Positions 56,519 to 64,000 of a stretch of DNA of 64,000 nucleotides are shown piece after piece (within the stretch, counting starts at the first letter, position 1; each line of letters opens with the position of its first letter). Under the pieces are notes generated by a model that worked only from the letters and a program-made list of their open reading frames with translations, ran no database searches and was not told the origin of the DNA. The DNA is from Arthrinium phaeospermum (lineage: Eukaryota; Ascomycota; Sordariomycetes; Amphisphaeriales; Apiosporaceae). Both the position numbers and the translations under genes were made by a program. The stretch spans positions 2,294,001-2,358,000 of the forward strand of contig QYRS01000001.1 of NCBI GenBank assembly GCA_006503535.1, given 5' to 3'.

Positions 56519-57729
56519 TTATCCGGTAGTGGTTGACGCTGGTTCTTTCAGTCCCACAGGCTCCTCGGAAACCACTTCATCCCAATCCGCGCTAGTTACT
56601 CGAACTGACAGCGATTCCTCCTGACTGTTACTAGGCCTCTCACGTCCTGAATTGGCCTTCTGGGTGCTTTTTGCGTTCCGTTGGCGTCTCGATAGGACAT
56701 CCTCGGCAGGCTCACAAGGATCGGCCAAGTACACACAGCCCACCTCATCTTGGTGGCATCCCTTCTTGAGAAGATTAAAGGCGTGGTACGACTGGTTCAA
56801 ATATGAGCCAAATCTGTATTCCACAATCATCAACTCGGGGGTGGCCTCCTTGACAATGACTTGCTCCATATCGAAGTAGAAGCTGCTCGCGAACCAAGGT
56901 ATCATCACATCTGGAGCGACAAGCTCTGGGCGTCCTGTTACCTGAACAACCCGGGACCTGCTGTGCATCTTCTGCGGCAGCACGTTCGTTCTGTTCCAGT
57001 ACGCGCGCAACATGGGTTCCTCGCGGCCGAAGTCCCTGTGCCGGATAGATCGGAGGAGACGTCTTGCCCCCGCTTGGTTCCACATCGTCACCTTCGCGGC
57101 CGCAGTGGGCACGAAGGGGCCTGCTGGAATCACCTGGGCAGCCGCAATCTTCCCGAGTTGCCGGACCTCTATTTCATGGATGATCTCGGGAACGGTTATC
57201 GTGCTTTGAAGTCCAGTCACGAGGATGCAGCAGTTCGTATTCTCGGTGTTCAATGTGGCTGCTTTGCGGTGCGAGGTGGACTGTGTTGGCTCTTCGGAGC
57301 CGAGTTGCAGATCGCCTGCAACGGGATTCGTGAGCGGGGCGTTACTCTCGTCCTTGGCTTCAGCATGTTTCGTCTCGCCGACGTCATGGTTCATAGGCAC
57401 AAAGGATGGCGCTGTTGCTCTGAGTCGAGATGGGGGTTTTGATTTGAAGTCGCGGAAGGCCTGAAGTGTCGGAAAAGTGTCAGCTCGGTTGACCAGGAAC
57501 ACATCCCAATCGAGGAGGAAAAGCAGTGCAACGTTTAAAGATCTGAATAGAAAGGGAAAAGAATATATGAGAAAAACAAATAGTTACGCAAAACACTTAC
57601 ATCGCGAACTTCTTGCACAGAGCTACCCCATCCTGGTGCAAGCTCAGGGCGTGTGGTGCGGATCGGTGGCAATGGAGTACTGCCATCGCGCAGCTCCTGG
57701 AGGAGTGAACGTCGGTCCGTTTCATCCAT
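56519..57729 (-). CDS. RRM-like family protein, copy 4 (intact)
   Basis: The only undamaged copy: exon 1 57729-57601 (MDETDRRSLLQELRDGSTPL, RTTRPELAPGWG), intron with GTAAGT and TTCAG, exon 2 57460-56519; 356 aa. First unit: NCCILVTGLQSTITVPEIIH, RQLGKIAAAQVI, TAAAKVTMWNQAGARRLLRS. Second unit: SRVVQVTGRPELVAPDVMIP, FASSFYFDMEQVIVKEATPE, IVEYRFGSYLNQSYHAFNLL. A hydrophilic tail follows (RRQRNAKSTQKANSGRERPS). The paired beta-alpha-beta units resemble tandem RRMs; the strand positions that usually hold aromatic RNP residues are mostly not aromatic, so binding may be changed or lost. Its minus orientation within the array shows that an inversion or opposite insertion took place. Confidence 0.82.
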
Positions 57730-58072
57730 TATCTGGTCTGTCGGATCTGCTCTTGCTGGTACAGTGGGTAGCAATCATCGGAGATGATTGTCGTCGTGTT
57801 GTCACACTTGGAGCGTTAAAAGCGCGAAGTGGAGGAGGGTGATTGCTGGAGTATTGCAAAATGGCGAGAGTTAAGCTGGGGTTTCTGGTGAAGATATGAA
57901 GGAAGTAAAACAGTAGACTGGTTCGGTGAAAGTTCTGGTACCTCAGAGTACGAAAATGGCTATCTAACCTAGAACCACCGCTGTACGACTAAGCTCTGGT
58001 CAAAACGATCCATGATTGGCCCGAGCTCACTATTAATCGACTATAAAAACAGATCGTGCCCCGCAGTAATCA
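57730..58072. other. intergenic
   Basis: Upstream of RRM-like copy 4; nothing else recognised. Confidence 0.35.
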
Positions 58073-59449
58073 TTATAACGATGCCGATGTGCCATGGCCT
58101 CGCCCTTGACACCAGCCATGCATATTCTTCCGGATCGCAAGGATCATTGAAATAATGAACTGAGATCCCAGATTGGCCATTTGCGTCTTCAACCCTTTCC
58201 CCCGCTTTTCGAGAAAGGTCTTTGCCACTGCACCTTTTCGTTCGCGAAATTTGTCTGTATCATCTTTCGCCTGGATGACAAGGTCTGCGCACTTCTGTAG
58301 CTTAGCCAGCGCCCCTTGGAGCCGCGGTGCATCACTGGGCTCCTCTATGCTGGGTGGGATCGCTGGGACAAGTTTGGAGGCATTTGGCCTTCTTGCCCCT
58401 GCAGCCCCTCTGCTCGGATTAGCAGGCCGCTACTGCCCGGTAGCAGGGTTTCTGGCGGAAGAGGAGCCCCGTGCTGTGTCCGTACGCTCAGGTAACTGCC
58501 TCGGTCGGCGGGGCTGAATGGTCTGGCCGTGATGCCAGCTGGTGAAGTTGTAGACCGTAGAGTCGTGCTTCTTTACCAACTCATCTAAATCATGGACACT
58601 AGAAGAGCCGTCAGAGATCGTCTCCAACGTGATGTCGCCGTCTCCGGCCCGCATGGACATGGGTAGCACTACTGCGTGCCTTTCCTCGTTCCACTGTACC
58701 AGCTGACCGGCCGCAATGAGCCCAACATTCCCGATGAGCTCTACTGTGGGCTTAATGGCCTCTTCCCGGGGCGGCGGGTCAGCGCCCTCGACTTCGATGT
58801 ACTTCTTCATGATGCGGCAGTTTGGGTCGGCTTGGATATTGCCGGCACCTTGAAGGTCGGCCGTCAACAGGTAACAGAGCCGCTGGGGGTGCTTCTGGTC
58901 AAGCAGCTTCATACACAGCTCGCTGTCGTTGCTGGTATCCTTGATCTTATAGGGCAGGGCGCAAGATCCACTGACCGATGCCTAGTCCGAGCGGTAGGCC
59001 TCCCTGGAGAGTTCTACCGCGTCGTTGGGGAATATCGTCCCAATGTACACGGCCCGGCCCAGGCAAATCCCAAAGTAGACAAGGTACCTCGCCAGAGATG
59101 GAAAGTGTTCCGGTTCGTCTTGTTCTCTACGGGCCCACCAGTAGTTCAGCAAGCCGACTTTCAGAATGCCGAGGGGGAGTACGTCGTGGGGGTTCTTCTC
59201 TTGGAAGCTCCGAAGCGCATCCTCTAGCTCCGAGGTCCACACGTACTCTTCAAACGCGCTAATCGTGTTGTACGAGATTCTGTCTTCGTTGCCGTTGTCG
59301 AGAAAGGTCAACAGGATGCCACCGTTGATGCCACGGGCCGGTACCTGCTCCGCAAGGCTGGTTGGGAATGCGGGGAGGGCCAAACCGTCATTCTCAGACG
59401 ATAGCTGATCGTGAATCTCGCGGGTCGTTTTTTTCGTAATCCATGTCAT
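58073..59449 (-). pseudogene. paralogue of the 17.6-20.5 kb coiled-coil protein, two in-frame TAGs
   Basis: From ATG 59449 (MTWITKKTTREIHDQLSSEN) one frame of 459 codons reaches TAA at 58073, broken only by TAG at 58984-58982 and 58432-58430. Blocks match the larger gene in order: LPLGILKVGLLNYWW with LPMSLLKLGLLNWL, LARYLVYFGICLGRAVY with LEEYLVYFVANILRTCV, and LCYLLTADLQGAGN with IGYLLPCHLQGSGQ. A coiled-coil-like segment follows the second stop (LQGALAKLQKCADLVIQAKD). It is about half as long as the other copy and lacks its C-terminal half. An intact frame apart from two stops suggests recent inactivation by point changes, or readthrough. Confidence 0.7.
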
Positions 59450-60609
59450 GGGGTGGTAGTTCACATGGAATCATTTAAGGGCTCTACAAAAGGTTTTGTT
59501 AAAGGAAAGAGTTAGTTGTGGCTGAAAAAGTGGTAGGTGCTGCTCTGCTATATCGGAATACTGGGCCTACAAAAGGCGCACTTTTGGAAATGAAATATAT
59601 TATTGATGACTCCGACCCACATATGGGATTGAAGGGTCCAATATCAACGGCCGTCATCGCTGTAACATGGGTACCCAGAGCAAGACTTTATGCTGAAAGC
59701 TCGTGTCGTGATAGGCAAATGGAGGTGGGCGAGAGAGCTGAACGACTGTGTCTGAATTTATGTTACTGAGATCCCCACGTGACACTACTATTGACGGCTT
59801 ATGCCGGCGCTAGGGGCTCCGTGATACCTTAAAATAACATCGTCGGAAACACCGCTGAGCATGATGAGATGATTCAATCTATCATTTGAGTTATAATCGA
59901 TCAATAATGGAACATGATTCCCTGCGAGTGGTAAGAAACTTTGAACCGCGTTTGTTAACTTCTCTCTGGTACAGCACTACGATATTACTGGGAATCCCCA
60001 ATTGAGTACATGAGAACGCGCCTAACCCGTTTGTCTCTGATGGGCAGCTCTTGTCTTTGGGATGTTGCAAACGCCTGACTGTTGGTAGCAGTTGTTTGAT
60101 TTTCTGACTTTGAATTGGATATTTAGATGATTCCATCTAGCCATACAACGTGCTTGCTTCTCGCCAGTTTTAAGTCAATCAGATTTTTTTCGTTTTATCC
60201 AGATAAACAGGCTCATAATTCTGTGATTACAAACTGAATGTCCATGTTTGAGATTATGCTGCTCTGAGTTCAGATTAGCCCAGTTGTGTTGGGATCGTCA
60301 GGAAACATGGTGATTGGGAGAGCAGAAAGCAGCTCACTTTCATGCTTCGTTTTCTTTTTATCAAACCTAGGATCTCAGTACACTCACTTAGATAAGCCCA
60401 CTACCTCTCCCTATCTGAAGTGCCAGTTATTTCGCTCTTTTATGTACCTTCACTCCCATCCCTCCTGCTTCATGCGTAGGTTAAGGCAAGGTAGTTACGC
60501 TCATCAAAACATACATTAGCCAAAGTAGGCAAAACATCCACGGGCTTCTGCTCTCGCAACGAGTCTCTCTTGTCGGAATCTAAGCCCTGGCTGAAAGGCC
60601 TTCAGGGGG
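59450..60609. other. intergenic
   Basis: About 1.2 kb; no gene or repeat recognised. Confidence 0.4.
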
Positions 60610-61617
60610 ATGTCTGGTCGAAAGTACCCCGCTCTCCGTGAAGAAGGCGATCTCTTGTAAGTTGTTCGCTCCGTAATCCTGGCCAATTTTCTAACATGCC
60701 TTAATGACAGCCTCTGGAGAACTGGCAAGTTCTCTGACGTTACAGTCATCTGCCAGGGCGAGGAAATGTTGCTGCATCGATCGATCCTCTGTAGATGCCT
60801 TTGGTTTCGAGATCAATTTGACATTTTGGTCAGGGTAAGCACCCCTTGCTAAATTCATCCAAGATGGTTACTGACGTGAATATCGCCTTTGTAGACGGGT
60901 GGCCGATACAAATTGAAACTTGACCGACCCCCAGCCCTGATCCGAACTCTCGTCTTGTTCATCTACACCACAGGTCAGTATTCGTCCTTCTCAGCCAAGA
61001 TCATCGTGAACGCCTAAATTCTGACAAAGTTGTCTCCAGAGATTCAAGATCAAAGTCTCCAGCTATCTGGTTCCAGTCCCCGCTTCGACCACAGAACCCT
61101 CGCCGAGCTCTACGACCTCGGTGACTACCTCAAGTTTACCAAATTCAAGAACGCTCTTGTAGACCTGGGCACCGCGTCCCTCAACAAAATCCCTACCAAA
61201 CTGCCCAGGGAAAAGTTCGAGAAGAGCCAGATTGACGAGGTACTTGCGGGCGTCAAGAAGGCATACGCCGGCAACATGTACGAGCAGGCAGCGTTGCGTA
61301 GCCTCTACGTTGCGTTCTTTGCCCAGTGTTACAGTAAGGTACAAGAGGACCCGTACTTTCACCAGGCGATCCAGCCTATCCCGAAGTTCTCTGACGACCT
61401 GTTGGGGAGTCTCGAACCCAGCGACTGGGACTCGGATAGTGCCAAGGATGACACCAAGGATGACACCAAGGGTGATACCAAGGGCGATACCAAGGATGGT
61501 GCAAAAGATGGTTCAGGCAGTGCAAAAGATGGTGCAAGCAGTGCAAAAGGTAGTGCAAAAGGCAGTGCCAAGGGTGATACCCAGGGTGGTTCCAAGGGTG
61601 GTTCCAAGGGCCTATGA
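60610..61617 (+). CDS. BTB/POZ protein, array copy 2, Lys/Asp/Thr-repeat tail
   Basis: Exons 60610-60656, 60711-60834, 60895-60973 and 61040-61617, phases 2, 0, 1; 275 aa. BTB domain: LWRTGKFSDVTVICQGEEML, LHRSILCRCLWFRDQFDILV, RYKLKLDRPPALIRTLVLFI. The helical part reads FDHRTLAELYDLGDYLKFTK and AYAGNMYEQAALRSLYVAFF. The tail is built from KDDT/KGDT and SAKG units coded by a 12-nt imperfect tandem repeat (about 61438-61614). Exons 1-3 have exactly the same lengths (47, 124, 79 nt) as in array copy 1. Function beyond BTB-mediated protein contacts is not evident. Confidence 0.88.
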
Positions 61618-62229
61618 GACCTGTAGGACAGGATATTCATGAATCATATCATCGTCCAAAATTTGAACCGACGCCGACGCGTACACCAACGTCTACTAGA
61701 AGCCTGCACCAAGATGGCTGCCCGAGCCAATGGTTCAACACTCAAGCCAAATCGAGGGGCAAGAAAGTGACTACCAGCGCCACAGGTCGTGATGCGAAGA
61801 ATGGCGCGACGGGCCCCAGGGACAAGGCGAAGGGGATGAGCTACGAGTACGAGGAACCGTCTCGAAAGCACAGTCAGACCTTGCGTCCTTCGTGGCCGGG
61901 AGATTGGCATCAGGGATAGGTATGAGGCGAAAGAGCCCTTCCCTACGAATTTGGCGATTGGGCAGGCAATAGTGGTATTTTGTTTCCCGGCATGACCTTT
62001 GGTCGGTGGCTGCTTGCACCGTTGAGGAGGACCAGTCGAGGGAGATGGGCAGTAAAGTGATAAGCCTCTACCTATCAAAGTGAAATGAAAGTGAGCGAGC
62101 AGTGAATTGTTTGTGTAGAGTACCTGTAGCTACTGATAGGACTTGAGCCCGCTATCTACAGTCCTGACTTTGCATTCAATGCACCTGCCTAGACATAAAT
62201 ACAGCACCTGTTCTCCATCACAGCTACCG
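61618..62229. other. intergenic
   Basis: 3' side of BTB copy 2. Frames on both strands look like chance. Confidence 0.35.
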
Positions 62230-62820
62230 AAACCGGTTCACCATCCTCTTTTCCACTTCAAGCGACCTGGAACCCAACTTCTCTCTCAATCACTACAGAC
62301 AACACCTGCTTGTCTTTTCCACACACTTTACGCATTCAGAAACCCCTTGACCCAGTGTCATCACTAGTCCCACAGCAATTGCTTCCATCATCGCCACCGA
62401 AACGAGACTCACCTTCATCTTCTCCATCTTGAGCAGTCTCCAAAACAACTACCGCTGCATCACTCTGCACAACCCATAACCTCGTTGCCTTTTCCATGCA
62501 CCTCGCGCATCAGAGAGGTCATCGATCCAGTTTCACTACCTTCCTCACAGCAATTGCTTCCACCATCGCTGCTTTTGCTACTCCTTCATCCACGGTTCTC
62601 CTCCACAACTACTGAAACGCGATTCGCCATCCACCCTCTTCACTGGAATCGTCCTGGAATTCAACCGTTGTATCCATCTTTCTGGTCCTGGTCAACACAA
62701 CCTTGCCTTTCCCATACCCCTTACACATCCCACAGACCATTTAGTCCAGTGTTTTCACAATTCTCACGGCAACTGCTTCGACCATCGCTACTATTGCTAC
62801 GCAATTGCCGACTGTTCTAA
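62230..62820. repeat. imperfect threefold repeat upstream of BTB copy 3
   Basis: A C/T-rich unit occurs three times; its best-kept end is CACAGCAATTGCTTCCATCA (62371), CACAGCAATTGCTTCCACCA (62546) and CACGGCAACTGCTTCGACCA (62765). Each is preceded at a distance by CCTTGCCTTT- or TTGTCTTTTCC-like and CCAGT-like blocks. Spacings are 175 and 219 nt. It forms the leader/promoter of the gene at 62840. Confidence 0.55.
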
Positions 62821-62839
62821 CAGAAACACCATTAGCACA

Positions 62840-63664
62840 ATGTCTTCAGCACAGAACACCAATCTGAGCCGCAAGGGCGACGTTGCGTAAGCGAGACATT
62901 CTTTTCCTCTGTCTTCCGTGCTAACCAGCCTTCACAGCCTCTTCAAGTCCGGCAAGTACGCCGACATCCTGATCATTTGCCAAGGCCAGAAGATTCTTCT
63001 CCATCGAAGCATCCTCGGATCCAGATGCGCATGGTTTAGTGACATCATGACCGGACTCCGCAAGGTAAGTACCCAACGTGAAACGTATGGTACCAAGGCA
63101 CACACTGACACTTTTCCTGTGCAGAAGGGCAAGCACTACGAGCTCAAGATGGATGCTTACAAGCCTGCTCTGCTTCGCACAGTCCTGTACTTCATCTACA
63201 GCGGAGGTGAGTAATCACACCTATATTAGATCCCTTGCACACCATGCGCATTTACTAATCGTTTCCCAGAGATCGACCATCCGGACCTCAAAGGCCGGCA
63301 TCCCGACTACGAGGTCTATTCCCGATTGCATCAGCTGGGCGGCTACTTCGAGTTCGAGGAGTTCCAGAAGGCCCTGCTCGCCAAGTTGTCCAAGAACCTC
63401 GATATGAGGGGCTCGTGGTACAAGCAGAACCCCGAGACGGAGCTCCCCAACAGGAAGATGGACTGGATCTTCCGTGGCGTTCGAGTTGCCTATAGCGGCG
63501 AGGAGGCCGACCAAGCAGACCTTCGCAAGATCTACGTCAACTTTTTCACCCTATGCGCTAAGAATCGGGCGGGGAACCAGCACTTTTACGGGCAGCTTGA
63601 GGGCATGCACCCGTTCGGTCACGACTTGCTGGTGGCCTACGGTCGCTCGCGCTCGCAGCGCTAG
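62840..63664 (+). CDS. BTB/POZ protein, array copy 3, no tail
   Basis: Exons 62840-62886, 62938-63064, 63125-63206 and 63270-63664, phases 2, 0, 1; 216 aa. BTB domain: LFKSGKYADILIICQGQKIL, LHRSILGSRCAWFSDIMTGL, ELKMDAYKPALLRTVLYFIY. The helical part reads DYEVYSRLHQLGGYFEFEEF and AYSGEEADQADLRKIYVNFF, ending YGRSRSQR. Exon 1 is 47 nt as in both other copies; exons 2 and 3 are each one codon longer. The repetitive tail of the other two is absent. Confidence 0.88.
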
Positions 63665-64000
63665 AGCACTACCAGAAATGCCAAGCACTCGCGGTGATGA
63701 CGACCACCATATGGACCTCTTCCTCGATGCCAAACACGTTTTCCTGGGGACCCTGGGAAGAAGACTCCGAGCCCAACCAAGAGACATCGGCACTGGTTCA
63801 TGATTTAAGCTTGGCACTTCTGCTTCCATGGCTCCGATAAGAGGATCAGGGCGAGATGGCTTTGTTCGACTTTTGTATTGATAGGAGATGATTACAGCCC
63901 ATGGCGTACTTGCAGTCGTGGCTGAGATGGTATTTATGTATTTTGGTATGAAAGGCAAATCTCAACGATCCGTACAGTTTTGATAAATGTCTTCCCACAC
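63665..64000. other. 3' flank to window end
   Basis: Nothing recognised. Confidence 0.35.

Noticed and set aside
62485..62820. 111-codon frame on +
   Set aside because: Arises from the degenerate leader repeat; ends before the BTB start and shows no domain.
1..64000. tRNA, rRNA or CRISPR features
   Set aside because: No cloverleaf with a convincing B-box, no rRNA block and no regularly spaced short repeats were found by eye.

Overview
The window looks like nuclear DNA of a filamentous ascomycete (Pezizomycotina, possibly a Sordariomycete; the placement is my inference). Signs are short spliceosomal introns (about 50-110 nt, GTAAGT-type donors), families typical of mould genomes (PL4 rhamnogalacturonan lyase, S10 carboxypeptidase, SYLF protein, fungal-specific regulator, BTB proteins) and a 2.8 kb extremely AT-rich block that looks like repeat-induced point mutation (RIP). 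Gene density is low and many frames are broken by one- or two-base indels. Some of that may be base-calling error, some real decay; frame breaks are stated per gene.

Layout. 1-9 kb: a decayed F-box-like gene, a broken FAD aromatic hydroxylase, and a multi-exon membrane protein gene. 9.2-11.4 kb: a secreted PL4 lyase whose last exon is duplicated, so that one splice choice ends the protein and the other adds a CBM1 cellulose-binding tail. 12.3-23.7 kb: a GCIP/cyclin-D-binding-like protein, a BTB protein, a large unknown coiled-coil protein and an unknown membrane protein. 24.1-26.95 kb: the AT-rich block. 27.5-35 kb: SYLF protein, small membrane protein, S10 carboxypeptidase, first RRM-like gene, Cys-rich secreted protein.

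35.9-48.3 kb: seven genes in strictly alternating orientation: ACS-type MFS transporter, SDR, class II aldolase, RpiB-family isomerase, fungal-specific regulator, dihydroxyacetone-kinase-family kinase, alpha/beta hydrolase. The kinase/isomerase/dehydrogenase/regulator set recalls tetritol (erythritol) catabolism. A composite DNA module (TCTCGACC, TGGATCATCT, CGCGTCTCGAGG) occurs in the same order in two of the three divergent promoters, and a partial copy in the third. This is the best candidate for an undescribed system in the window. The proposed route is: uptake, oxidation to a ketose (SDR), phosphorylation (DAK), isomerisation (RpiB) and aldol cleavage; the substrate is not known.

49.9-63.7 kb: a dynamic array of paralogues: three more genes of the tandem RRM-like family, three BTB genes sharing the same exon pattern but with different repeat-rich tails, and a stop-interrupted paralogue of the 17.6 kb coiled-coil gene. 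All four premature in-frame stops found in otherwise open frames are TAG, which would fit C-to-T change at CpA.

No tRNA, rRNA or CRISPR array was recognised.
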